From Brevibacterium renqingii (lineage in GTDB: Bacteria; Actinomycetota; Actinomycetes; Actinomycetales; Brevibacteriaceae): a stretch of DNA of 64,000 nucleotides. A program made the translations under genes and the position numbers. Positions 53,049 to 61,271 of this stretch are shown here, piece after piece. The notes under the pieces were generated by a model, which made no database searches, was not told the DNA's origin, and saw only the letters and a program-made list of their open reading frames with translations. Location: assembly GCF_017808105.1 (NCBI RefSeq), contig NZ_JADBHF010000002.1:186001-250000 (forward strand), in the 5' to 3' direction. Position 1 is the first letter of the stretch, and each line of letters starts with the position of its first letter.

Positions 53049-54542
53049 ATGACCGCTTCGCACACTCCTTCCAGCCCATCGGCAACCGCCTCCACAGGAG
53101 TGCTCCGACAGCTGGGCCGGCGGAAATCGATCAGCGCCATGGCCGCGGACTCGCAGGCCGGGGAATCGAGCGGTCTGCGCAGGACCTTCGGCGTCTTCCA
53201 GCTGACGATGATCAGCGTCGGCGCCACCTTGGGCACGGGCATCCTCGTCATCCTCGGCGAGGCCGTGCCCATCGCCGGCCCCGCGGTGTGGCTGGCGTTC
53301 GTCCTCGCCGGTGTCACCGCACTGCTCTCAGCGGTCAGCTATGCCGAGATGGCCGGGATGGTGCCGGTCTCCGGTTCGAGCTATTCGTACTCCTATGCAA
53401 CCCTCGGCGAAGGGGTGGCATGGGTCTGCGGCTGGTGCCTCGTGCTCGAGTACGCGGTCTCGGTGGCTGCGGTGGCCGTCGGGGCCGCCGACTACGTCAA
53501 TGAGACCCTGCGCGTCTTCGGCCTCGAACTGCCTGCGTCCCTGACCACCGGGCCGGGGCTGGCGGAGAACCCCGAGGGGATCATCAACCTCTCCGCGCTC
53601 GTCGTCGTGGCTCTGGCCACCGTGCTGCTCATGCGCGGAGCCAGGGAATCCGGGGTGGTCAACACGATCCTCGTGTTCGTCAAGCTCGGCATCCTCGTCT
53701 TCTTCGCCGTCGTCGCCTTCACCGCGTTCAAGGCCGGCAACTTCGCTCCGATGCTGCCGATGGGGGCGGCCGGAGTCACCGCGGCCGCCTCGAGCGTGTT
53801 CTTCTCCTACATCGGCTTCGATGCCGCCTCGACAGCCGGAGAGGAGGCGAAGAACCCGCGCCGCGACCTGCCGCGAGCGATCATCTTCTCGATGCTGATC
53901 GTGACCTCGATGTACGTGCTCGTGGCCGTGACCGCGATCGGCGCCCGGCAGTGGCAGTGGTTCGAGACCGCGCACGCTCCTCTGGTCCAGATCGTCGAGG
54001 AGATCACCGGATCGGACCTCGCCGTCCTCCTCTTCGCCGTGGCCGCCGTGCTCGCGATCTTCTCCGTGGTCATCACCGTGCTCTACGGACAGTCGCGCAT
54101 CCTGCTGACGATGGCCCGCGACGGAATGGTGCCGAAGGTCTTCGGACTCGTGTCCCGACGCACCGGCACTCCCCTGGCAGGCACGCTCATCGTCGGCGGA
54201 CTGGTGGCGATCACCGCGGCGTTCATCCCGCTGGGCGAACTCGCCGACGCCACGAGCATCGGCACGCTCTTCGCCTTCTTCCTCGTCAACCTCGCCGTCA
54301 TCTACCTGCGCCTCAAGCGCCCCGACCTCGAACGGTCCTTCAAGGTGCCCTTCGGTCCCGTCGTCCCGGCCCTCGGAGCACTGGCTTGCGCGGCCCTCAT
54401 GATCAACCTCGGCGGCCGGACCTGGATCGTCTTCGGCGTGTGGATGGCGGTCGGGGCTCTCGTCTACTTCACCTACAGCCGCCGCCACTCGGTCGTCGGC
54501 CGCCTCAGCGAGGCCGACTACCGCACCGCCGTCGACGCCTGA
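53049..54542 (+). CDS. APC superfamily amino acid permease
   Basis: A 497-residue transporter of the amino acid-polyamine-organocation superfamily, with 12 predicted helices. After a 45-residue polar N-terminus come the first-helix motif ISVGATLGTGILVILGEA, the conserved SYAEMAGMVPVSGSSYSYSYA segment, and FFSYIGFDAASTAGEEAKNPRRDLPRA. This is the cationic amino acid transporter (CAT/YfnA) branch. The ATG at 53049 has no ribosome-binding site, so leaderless translation is likely; a second ATG at codon 31 is the alternative. The gene ends at a strong hairpin shared with the convergent rlmB. Confidence 0.9.
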   Translation: MTASHTPSSPSATASTGVLRQLGRRKSISAMAADSQAGESSGLRRTFGVFQLTMISVGATLGTGILVILGEAVPIAGPAVWLAFVLAGVTALLSAVSYAEMAGMVPVSGSSYSYSYATLGEGVAWVCGWCLVLEYAVSVAAVAVGAADYVNETLRVFGLELPASLTTGPGLAENPEGIINLSALVVVALATVLLMRGARESGVVNTILVFVKLGILVFFAVVAFTAFKAGNFAPMLPMGAAGVTAAASSVFFSYIGFDAASTAGEEAKNPRRDLPRAIIFSMLIVTSMYVLVAVTAIGARQWQWFETAHAPLVQIVEEITGSDLAVLLFAVAAVLAIFSVVITVLYGQSRILLTMARDGMVPKVFGLVSRRTGTPLAGTLIVGGLVAITAAFIPLGELADATSIGTLFAFFLVNLAVIYLRLKRPDLERSFKVPFGPVVPALGALACAALMINLGGRTWIVFGVWMAVGALVYFTYSRRHSVVGRLSEADYRTAVDA

Positions 54543-54592
54543 GCGCCGCGGACCGTCCGACCTCCCTGACTCGTTCGACCTCGCTCAGACAC

Positions 54593-54634
54593 ACGGCGGC
54601 CCTGGCATCTCACGTGAGGTGCCAGGGCCGCCGT
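54593..54634. terminator. Bidirectional terminator between permease and rlmB
   Basis: Perfect 15-bp arms (ACGGCGGCCCTGGCA at 54593-54607 and its complement at 54620-54634) with a 12-base loop lie between the convergent genes. A partial third arm (CAGGGCCGCCGTC near 54651) allows an alternative fold. Confidence 0.8.
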
Positions 54635-54677
54635 CAGACACTTCAGGGGCCAGGGCCGCCGTCGGGCGGTACGGGAA

Positions 54678-55616
54678 TCAGGGGCGGCGGGCGCGAGCGA
54701 CCTCGTAGAGGGACACGGCCGCAGCGATGCCCGCGTTGAGCGACTCGGTGGTCGCCGCGATCGGGATCGACACGATCTGATCGCACTTCTCGGAGATCAG
54801 ACGCGAGAGCCCCTTGCCCTCGGAGCCGACGACGATGCACAGCGGGTCACGGCTGAACGTCAGTTCGGGCAGATCCACATCGCCGTCCATGTCGAGGCCG
54901 ACGACGAAGACATTCTGTTTCTTCAGCTCGTCGATGGCCCGGGCCAAGTTGACGACCTGAGCGACGCGGATCCGCGAGGCGGCACCGGCCGAGGTCTTCC
55001 ATGCCGCAGCCGTCATCGAAGCCGTTCGGCGTTCGGGGATGATGACGCCATGCCCGCCGAAGGCCGCGGTCGAGCGCACGATCGCGCCGAGGTTGCGCGG
55101 GTCGGTGATTCCGTCGAGCGCGACCAGCAGCGGGGTCTCGGCTCGATCGGCGGCGTACTCGAGCAGGTCGGACGGGTCCGCGTACTCGTACGGCGGGATC
55201 TGCAGGGCGATGCCCTGGTGGATCGCATCGTCGGTGAGTCGGTCGAGGTCGGGCTTGCTCGCCTCGAGCATCGAGATGCCGCGCTGAGTGGCCAGGGTGA
55301 TCGACTCGCGGACGCGATCGTCGGAGTCGATGCGGCCGGCCACATACATCGCGGTGGCCGGAACGCCTTCGCGCAGCGCCTCGAGCACGGAATTGCGCCC
55401 GGCGACCATGTTCGGGCCGTTCTCCTTCTTCTTCCGCTTCGCCTGTGCCGAGGCGTTGGCGTTCTTGCGCTGCTGCGCCGCCTTGTACGCCTTGTGGTAG
55501 ACACGGTCCTCGGCCTTGGGCGTCGGGCCCTTGCCGCGCAGACCGCGCCTGTTCTTACCGCCCGAGCCCTTGGTCGGGCCCTTCTTCGAACCGCCGGAGC
55601 GGGGATTGGAAGCCAT
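54678..55616 (-). CDS. rlmB: 23S rRNA (guanosine-2'-O-)-methyltransferase RlmB
   Basis: A 312-residue SPOUT methyltransferase of the TrmH/RlmB type. The first 65 residues are a Lys/Arg/Gly-rich extension, then the L30e-like substrate-binding domain (VAGRNSVLEALREGV). The knot-forming SPOUT motifs are DPRNLGAIVRSTAAFGGHGVII, IVVGSEGKGLSRLI and IPIAATTESLNAGIAAAVSLYE. AAGGAATCAC before the ATG supports the start. It lies 57 bp after cysS on the same strand, matching the mycobacterial cysS-rlmB order. Confidence 0.95.
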   Translation of the reverse strand: MASNPRSGGSKKGPTKGSGGKNRRGLRGKGPTPKAEDRVYHKAYKAAQQRKNANASAQAKRKKKENGPNMVAGRNSVLEALREGVPATAMYVAGRIDSDDRVRESITLATQRGISMLEASKPDLDRLTDDAIHQGIALQIPPYEYADPSDLLEYAADRAETPLLVALDGITDPRNLGAIVRSTAAFGGHGVIIPERRTASMTAAAWKTSAGAASRIRVAQVVNLARAIDELKKQNVFVVGLDMDGDVDLPELTFSRDPLCIVVGSEGKGLSRLISEKCDQIVSIPIAATTESLNAGIAAAVSLYEVARARRP

Positions 55617-55673
55617 GTGATTCCTTATGCGTTGGGGTCGCAGGCTCGTGCCGGCGACCGAAGTCCGAGTTCC

Positions 55674-57125
55674 TCAGCCCTCGCCGAGGTGGTAGCGGTA
55701 GCCGTCGGCCGTGTCCTCGATGACGACGCCGGCCGCGGCGAGCTCGTCGCGGATGGAGTCGGCGGTCGCGAAGTCCTTCGCCGCCTTCGCCTCGGCGCGT
55801 CGGTTCGCCATCGTGGCGATGAGGGAGTCGAGCGCCGATTCCGCCTTCGCGTCGGCGACCGAACCGGCCCAGGCCTCGGCGCTGGGATTGATGCCGAGGA
55901 TGTCGAGCATGAGCTCCACCTCGGCGACGGTCGAGGCCAGCCCCTGACGGTCGGCACCGGAGTCGAGGAGCTTCGCACCCTCGGTGACGGCCGAGAAGAC
56001 CACGGACAGCGCCCGCGGCACGCCGAGGTCATCGTCGAGGGCGGCGGCGAATTCGACAGGCACGTCGACACCGCGGCCGGCGTAGCCGTCGCTGACATCA
56101 GGCAGCGGCGGGCAGTCGGGGCCCAGTGTCTGGCGGGCGCGCTGGAGGAAGTTCGTCAGCCGCTCCAGGGAGGCCGCGGAGCGCTCCATCGCCGCAGTCG
56201 AGAAGTCCAGCGTCGACCGGTAGCTCGCTCCCGTGAGGAAGTAGCGCACCGTCAGCGGGCTGAAACGGTCGAAGAGATCGGAGGCGAAGACCGAGTTGCC
56301 CAGCGACTTCGACATCTTGTCGCCGCCCACATTGAGCAGCCCCGAGTGCATCCAGATGTTCGCGAAGGCGTCTCCGGCCGCTCGCGACTGCGCGAGCTCG
56401 TTCTCGTGGTGGGGGAAGCGCAGGTCGAGTCCGCCGCCGTGGATGTCGAAGTGCGAGCCGAGGTACTTCGTCGACATGGCCGAGCATTCGATGTGCCAAC
56501 CCGGTCGCCCGCGGCCCCACGGCGAGGGCCAGGAAGCGGTGATCGGCTCCTCGGGCTTGTGCGCCTTCCACAGCGCGAAGTCCCGTGCGTCCCTCTTCCC
56601 CCGCAGTTCGGCGCCTTCGGACAGCTCCATGTCCTCGAGTCTCTGATTCGTCAGCTGACCGTAGTCGGCCCATGAGGCGGAGTCGAAGTAGACATCGGCG
56701 CTGCCATCGAGGGCGGGATAGGCGTGACCGGCCTCGATGAGGCGGGAGATGAGTTCGATCATCTCCGTGATGTGGCCGGTCGCGCGCGGCTCGCTGCTCG
56801 GCGGGAGCACATCGAGTGCGGCATAGGCGGCGGTGAAGGCGCGTTCGTACTTATAGGCGTGAGCGAACCAGTCCCGGCCCTCTTCGACGGACTTCGTCAG
56901 GATCTTGTCGTCGATGTCGGTGACATTGCGGACCATCGTCACCTGGTAGCCGCTGTAGAGCAGCCAGCGTCGCAGGGTGTCGAAGACCGACGCCGAGCGC
57001 AGATGTCCGATGTGCGGTTCGCCCTGCACCGTAGCGCCGCAGACGTACATCCCCACCTGACCGGCGTTGACGGGACGCAGTTCTTCGGTCGTGCGGCTGG
57101 CGGTGTTGTAGAGCGAGATAGTCAC
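55674..57125 (-). CDS. cysS: Cysteinyl-tRNA synthetase
   Basis: A 483-residue class I aminoacyl-tRNA synthetase. The HIGH motif is at residues 38-41 (EPHIGHLRSASVFD), Cys29 in YVCGATVQG is the first zinc ligand, and further zinc ligands are in HIECSAM and HHENELAQS. KMSKS appears intact as KMSKSLGNS. The DALR domain ends near 450. The N-terminus ISLYNTASRTTEELRPVNAGQVGMYVCG is standard, so this is CysS and not the shorter MshC ligase used for mycothiol. The start is GTG at 57125 with GAGGGG directly before it. rlmB follows. Confidence 0.96.
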   Translation of the reverse strand: MTISLYNTASRTTEELRPVNAGQVGMYVCGATVQGEPHIGHLRSASVFDTLRRWLLYSGYQVTMVRNVTDIDDKILTKSVEEGRDWFAHAYKYERAFTAAYAALDVLPPSSEPRATGHITEMIELISRLIEAGHAYPALDGSADVYFDSASWADYGQLTNQRLEDMELSEGAELRGKRDARDFALWKAHKPEEPITASWPSPWGRGRPGWHIECSAMSTKYLGSHFDIHGGGLDLRFPHHENELAQSRAAGDAFANIWMHSGLLNVGGDKMSKSLGNSVFASDLFDRFSPLTVRYFLTGASYRSTLDFSTAAMERSAASLERLTNFLQRARQTLGPDCPPLPDVSDGYAGRGVDVPVEFAAALDDDLGVPRALSVVFSAVTEGAKLLDSGADRQGLASTVAEVELMLDILGINPSAEAWAGSVADAKAESALDSLIATMANRRAEAKAAKDFATADSIRDELAAAGVVIEDTADGYRYHLGEG

Positions 57126-57248
57126 CCCCTCAGTCTACCGGGCCGGGCCGAATTCGCCGTTTCACCGCATTCGATATCGGACTGTTATGCACCTCACGTG
57201 ATGCACGGCACATTGTCCAGCGGATTCCCAGTAAAGTGGAAGCAAGCA

Positions 57249-57360
57249 ATGAAGACCGACGTGAGAGCCATCTTCGCTCGGTCTTCGCACATGCTCCCGT
57301 CGTCTCACGGAAGAGACGGCGAGGGTGGAACTCGGCCGCGAAGAGAGGCGGCCGGTCAGG
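57249..57360 (+). promoter_or_regulatory. Structured 5' leader of metP
   Basis: The leader contains three perfect stems: GAAGACCGA (57251-57259) with TCGGTCTTC (57278-57286), CGTCTC (57301-57306) with GAGACG (57313-57318), and CGGCCGC (57333-57339) with GCGGCCG (57348-57354), the last ending next to the ribosome-binding site. CGTGAGA (57260-57266) can also pair with TCTCACG (57303-57309), which would break the second stem. This suggests a regulatory RNA switch; I could not match it to a named class. Confidence 0.45.
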
Positions 57361-57371
57361 AAAGGACATCA

Positions 57372-58931
57372 ATGTCGATCAAGTCATCTCCCCAGAGGGA
57401 GGTCTTCGTCTCCCGATCCGCGTTCATCTTCGCGGCCATCGGATCGGCGGTCGGCCTCGGCAACATCTGGCGCTTCCCCTATGTCACCTATGAGAACGGC
57501 GGCGGCGCCTTCATCATCCCCTACCTCGTCGCACTGCTGACCGCGGGCATCCCGCTCCTCTTCTTCTACTACGCGATGGGGCACCGGTCGCGGGGCTCGG
57601 CTCCCCTGGCCTACCGGATGACCCACAAGGCAGCCGAACCCATCGGCTGGTTCTCCACGGGCGTAGCCGTCGTCATCGGCATCTACTATGCCGCGATCAT
57701 CGGCTGGGCCGGTTCCTATATGTTCTTCTCGCTCGGCGAGGCCTGGGGCGACGATGCCGAAGGGTTCTTCTTCGGTGAGTACCTCAAGATGGGCGATCCG
57801 GGCGTCTCGCTCGAGTTCGTCCCCGGTGTGCTCATCCCGCTCATCATCGTCTGGGTCATCGTCCTCGGCATCCTCCTCATGGGTGTGCAGAACGGCATCG
57901 CCGGGTTCTCGAAGATCTTCATCCCGCTGCTCATCGTCCTCTTCCTCGCACTGGTCATCCGGTCGCTGTTCCTGCCGGGCGCGGCCGAGGGCCTCAATGC
58001 GCTGTTCACTCCGGACTTCGCAGCACTGACCGACCCGGCGGTGTGGATCGCGGCCTATGGGCAGATCTTCTTCTCCCTGTCGATCGCCTTCGGCATCATG
58101 ATCACCTATGCCTCGTACCTGAAGAAGAAGACGAACCTCACCGGCGCCGGCCTCGTCGTCGGCTTCTCGAACTCCGCGTTCGAGATCCTCGCCGGCATCG
58201 GCATCTTCGCGGCTCTGGGCTTCATGGCCACCGCGCAGGGCGTCGAGGTCGCCGACGTCGCCTCTTCGGGCATCGGGCTGGCCTTCGTCGGCTTCCCGAC
58301 GCTGATCTCCGAGATGCCCGGCGGTCCGATCTTCGGCTTCGTCTTCTTCGCCTGCCTCGTGTTCGCGGGACTGACCTCGCTCATCTCGATCGTGCAGGTG
58401 CCGATCCAGGCCCTGCGCGACAAGTTCCGCATGAGCAACCGCGCGTCGACGATCTTCGTCGGCGGAGCCATGGCCATCATCTCGCTGCTGCTCATGCCCA
58501 CGATCACCGGTCTCTACGCCCTCGACACCATGGACGCCTGGGCGAACAACATCGGCATCGTCGGCTCGGCCGTGCTCGCGATCATCGCCGTCGCCTGGCT
58601 GCTGCGGAAGCTGCCGCTCTTCAGCCGTCACCTCAACGCGGTCTCGAGCTTCAAGCTCGGATGGACCTGGATGATCCTCATCTCGGTCACCGGCGTGGTC
58701 CTGGCCTACATGCTCATCACGCAGATCATGACCTACCTCACCGAAGGGTACGAGGACTATCCGGCCCTCATCACCGGTACCTTCGGTTGGGGCATGATCG
58801 GTCTGCTGGCCGTGGCCGCGATCATCCTCTCGGTCATCAAGTGGCCGAAGCAGACCATCGACGAGATGGACGCGGCGATCGCCGACTCCGTCGCCGAAGA
58901 GAACATTCCCACCGAGAACAAGGGGGCCTGA
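57372..58931 (+). CDS. metP: NSS-family methionine/alanine transporter MetP
   Basis: A 519-residue sodium-dependent transporter of the neurotransmitter-sodium-symporter (LeuT) family with 12 helices. The first helix carries the hallmark FIFAAIGSAVGLGNIWRFPYVTYENGGGAF, where the unwound region binds substrate and sodium. The sixth-helix segment YGQIFFSLSIAFGIMITYASY is also typical. AAAGGACATCA before the ATG sets the start; an in-frame ATG at 57249 would add 41 non-family residues. The tiny gene that follows after one base encodes MetS, which identifies this as the MetPS system of actinobacteria (methionine and alanine uptake). Confidence 0.93.
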   Translation: MSIKSSPQREVFVSRSAFIFAAIGSAVGLGNIWRFPYVTYENGGGAFIIPYLVALLTAGIPLLFFYYAMGHRSRGSAPLAYRMTHKAAEPIGWFSTGVAVVIGIYYAAIIGWAGSYMFFSLGEAWGDDAEGFFFGEYLKMGDPGVSLEFVPGVLIPLIIVWVIVLGILLMGVQNGIAGFSKIFIPLLIVLFLALVIRSLFLPGAAEGLNALFTPDFAALTDPAVWIAAYGQIFFSLSIAFGIMITYASYLKKKTNLTGAGLVVGFSNSAFEILAGIGIFAALGFMATAQGVEVADVASSGIGLAFVGFPTLISEMPGGPIFGFVFFACLVFAGLTSLISIVQVPIQALRDKFRMSNRASTIFVGGAMAIISLLLMPTITGLYALDTMDAWANNIGIVGSAVLAIIAVAWLLRKLPLFSRHLNAVSSFKLGWTWMILISVTGVVLAYMLITQIMTYLTEGYEDYPALITGTFGWGMIGLLAVAAIILSVIKWPKQTIDEMDAAIADSVAEENIPTENKGA

Positions 58932-58932
58932 A

Positions 58933-59037
58933 ATGGGCGCATCAGCAATCGTCATGATGATCATCGCCATGGTCACCGTCTGGGGCGGCCTGGCAGGTGC
59001 GATCCTGCACCTGCGCAAGCACCCGGACGAGGAGTGA
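58933..59037 (+). CDS. metS: MetS, small subunit of the MetPS transporter
   Basis: A 34-residue single-helix protein starting MGASAIVMMIIAMVTVWGGL and ending with a charged tail (LHLRKHPDEE). This matches the MetS family, required with MetP for methionine and alanine import in Corynebacterium. The ATG is one base after the metP stop, so it is translationally coupled. The gene is easily missed because of its size. No terminator is visible directly after it. Confidence 0.9.
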   Translation: MGASAIVMMIIAMVTVWGGLAGAILHLRKHPDEE

Positions 59038-59328
59038 CCTGCCGAGGACGAACCGATCTGAGGGACCCTCCGCACTGAGCTGAAGGACCCGACCGCTGCG
59101 AGGCGGCTCGATGCCACGGCATCGGGCCGTCTCCGGCATTCACCCCGAACCATCGCAGACCCGGATCGCCAACCGCCTCGGCGCGGGCCCGGAGAGCGGA
59201 CGCACCACTGGTCGGCGGAGGGCTGCTTGGTTAGGGTGGGGAGTGTGCGCACCCTGCCCGGGGTGCACTCGTCCATTTCGGGTGACGGCATGCGCCGGCA
59301 CCCGGCGTCGAAGACAGAAGGAGACGCA
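59038..59328. other. Spacer between metS and mscR
   Basis: This 291-bp stretch holds the mscR promoter region and no supported gene. A short stem (GATGCC-AC-GGCATC) lies near 59111-59124. A longer in-frame start for mscR is at 59227 but lacks family similarity. Confidence 0.45.
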
Positions 59329-60420
59329 ATGCCACAGACTGTCAAGGGCGTCATCTCCCGCAGCAAGGGAGCCCCAGTCGAACTCACCGACATCGTCATC
59401 CCTGATCCGGGGCCCGGCGAAGTCATCGTCGATGTGAAGTCGTGCGGCGTCTGCCATACCGACTTCCACTACCGAGAGGGCGGCATCAGCGACGACTACC
59501 CGTTCCTGCTCGGCCACGAGTCCGCCGGAGTGGTCGCCGAGATCGGCGAAGGCGTGACGAACGTCGAGGTCGGCGACTTCGTCATCCTCAACTGGCGCGC
59601 CATCTGCGGCGACTGCCGCGCCTGCAGGCGCGGCGAGCCCTGGTACTGCTTCGCCACCCACAACGCCTCGCAGAAGATGACCCTGCCCGACGGCACCGAG
59701 CTCGAAGCGGCACTGGGCATCGGCTCGTTCGCCGAGAAGACCCTCGTCGCCGCCGGACAGTGCACGAAGGTCCCCGAATCCGATCCGGCCGTCGTCGGCC
59801 TGCTCGGCTGCGGGATGATGGCAGGCATCGGCGCCGCCATCAACACCGGTGAGGTCACACGCGGCAAGACCGTGGCCGTCATCGGCTGCGGCGGCGTCGG
59901 ATGCGCCGCGATCGCCGGATCGGCACTCGCCGGCGCCGGGACCATCATCGGCCTCGACATCGATGAGAAGAAGCTCGACTGGGCGAAGGACCTCGGCGCC
60001 ACCGACGTCGTGGACACCAAGGGCATGAGCGAGGACGAGGTCGTCGCCGCCATCCAGGAGCGCACCGGAGGCTTCGGCGCCGATGTCGTCATCGACGCGG
60101 TGGGGCTGCCCGCCACCTGGCGCCAGGCCTTCTACGGTCGCGATCTCGCCGGGACCGTCGTATTGGTGGGCGTTCCCACCCCGGAGATGGAGCTCACCGT
60201 CCCGCTGCTCGACGTGTTCGGCCGAGGCGGCCGGCTCAAGTCCTCGTGGTACGGCGACTGCCTGCCCGCTCGCGACTTCCCGATGCTCGTCGACCTCTAT
60301 CAGCAGGACCGCCTGCCCCTGGAGAAGTTCGTGTCCGAACGCATCGGCATCGGCGACGTCGAGGCGGCGTTCGACAAGATGGCCGAGGGCCGGGTGCTGC
60401 GATCGGTGGTGGAACTCTGA
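59329..60420 (+). CDS. mscR: S-(hydroxymethyl)mycothiol dehydrogenase
   Basis: A 363-residue zinc-dependent alcohol dehydrogenase that oxidises the formaldehyde-mycothiol adduct with NAD+, the mycothiol version of formaldehyde dehydrogenase. The catalytic zinc site is Cys39 in [14 protein letters not shown] with the later LGHESAGVV, and the structural zinc site is [15 protein letters not shown]. The Rossmann motif is [13 protein letters not shown] chose the ATG at 59329, preceded by GAAGGAG. The next gene overlaps by one base (TGATG) and encodes an MBL-fold hydrolase, the partner seen beside mscR in mycobacteria. Confidence 0.94.
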   Translation: MPQTVKGVISRSKGAPVELTDIVIPDPGPGEVIVDVKSCGVCHTDFHYREGGISDDYPFLLGHESAGVVAEIGEGVTNVEVGDFVILNWRAICGDCRACRRGEPWYCFATHNASQKMTLPDGTELEAALGIGSFAEKTLVAAGQCTKVPESDPAVVGLLGCGMMAGIGAAINTGEVTRGKTVAVIGCGGVGCAAIAGSALAGAGTIIGLDIDEKKLDWAKDLGATDVVDTKGMSEDEVVAAIQERTGGFGADVVIDAVGLPATWRQAFYGRDLAGTVVLVGVPTPEMELTVPLLDVFGRGGRLKSSWYGDCLPARDFPMLVDLYQQDRLPLEKFVSERIGIGDVEAAFDKMAEGRVLRSVVEL

Positions 60421-61091
60421 TGACTGCGATCGAACATCTCGTCACCTCAGGCACCTTCTCCCTCGACGGCGAGACCTTCGACGTCGACAACAATGTGTGG
60501 ATCATCGGCGACGATTCCGAGGTCATCGTCATCGACCCCGCCCACGACGTCGACGCCATCGCCGAGGCGGTCGGATCCCGGGAGGTCAAGGCCATCCTGC
60601 TCACGCACGGGCATGACGACCATGTGGGCGTCGTCCGCGACTTCGCACAGCGGGTCGGCAACCCCACCGTCTATCTCAATCCCGAGGACTACGTCCTGTG
60701 GGACATGACCTATGACAGCTACCGGCCCGATGGGCAGATCGCCGACGGCGACACCTGGAACGTCGGCGGTGTCCGCCTCAAGGCTCTGCACACCCCGGGC
60801 CACTCCCCCGGTTCGACGTGCTTCTTCGTCGAAACCGGGCTGCCCGCTCCGGTCTCGGCCGGTGCCGGTCGGGCCGTCGGCCCGGTGCTGTTCTCCGGCG
60901 ACACCCTGTTCAACGGAGGGCCCGGCGCCACCGGCCGGTCGTACTCGAGCTTCGAGACGATCATCGAGTCGATCCGCGACGTGCTCTTCCCGCTGCCCGA
61001 GGCGACCGTCGTGCTCACCGGACACGGCGATTCGACCTCGATCGGGGCCGAGCGTCCGGCCCTCGACGACTGGATCAAGCGCGGACACTGA
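60420..61091 (+). CDS. MBL-fold metallo-hydrolase, mscR partner
   Basis: A 223-residue glyoxalase II-like metallo-beta-lactamase-fold enzyme. The metal motif HGHDDH is complete (His63, His65, Asp66, Asp67, His68), with further ligands in TPGHSPGSTCF, FSGDTLF and LTGHGDST. Coupled to mscR by a TGATG overlap. The likely role is hydrolysis of the S-formylmycothiol formed by MscR, or of a related thioester, as proposed for the mycobacterial neighbour; this is inference. A strong terminator follows 17 bases after the stop. Confidence 0.9.
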   Translation: MTAIEHLVTSGTFSLDGETFDVDNNVWIIGDDSEVIVIDPAHDVDAIAEAVGSREVKAILLTHGHDDHVGVVRDFAQRVGNPTVYLNPEDYVLWDMTYDSYRPDGQIADGDTWNVGGVRLKALHTPGHSPGSTCFFVETGLPAPVSAGAGRAVGPVLFSGDTLFNGGPGATGRSYSSFETIIESIRDVLFPLPEATVVLTGHGDSTSIGAERPALDDWIKRGH

Positions 61092-61107
61092 TCGCCCTCG
61101 CACAGCA

Positions 61108-61142
61108 CGCGGCCCCCGGTACACTGCGAACCGGGGGCCGCG
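61108..61142 (+). terminator. Terminator of the mscR operon
   Basis: Perfect 13-bp arms (CGCGGCCCCCGGT at 61108-61120 and its complement at 61130-61142) with a nine-base loop, followed by TTT, lie 17 bp after the MBL gene stop. Confidence 0.85.
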
Positions 61143-61271
61143 TTTCAACGAACGGGCCCTGCCCTGCCTCTGCAGTGCCGAAGATCCGGCTCCTGCAGAA
61201 GCCGGGAGACCGGGCAGAACCGAAAAGCGGACGCGCGGGCGATTCGAACGCTCGAACGATAGACTCGTCGG

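Noticed and set aside
57249..57371. In-frame ATG giving a 41-residue N-terminal extension of MetP
   Set aside because: NSS transporters start a few residues before the first helix, the extension is Arg/Gly-rich without similarity, and a strong ribosome-binding site precedes 57372. The region fits a structured leader better.
57126..57371. SAM or glycine riboswitch in the metP leader
   Set aside because: I looked for the S-box core and for glycine-aptamer motifs and saw no convincing match, so I report only an unclassified structured leader.
57384..59426. 680-residue minus-strand frame across metP-metS
   Set aside because: It is highly charged (Asp/Glu/Arg) as expected from antisense of a membrane protein gene in GC-rich DNA, and it covers the well-supported metP and metS.
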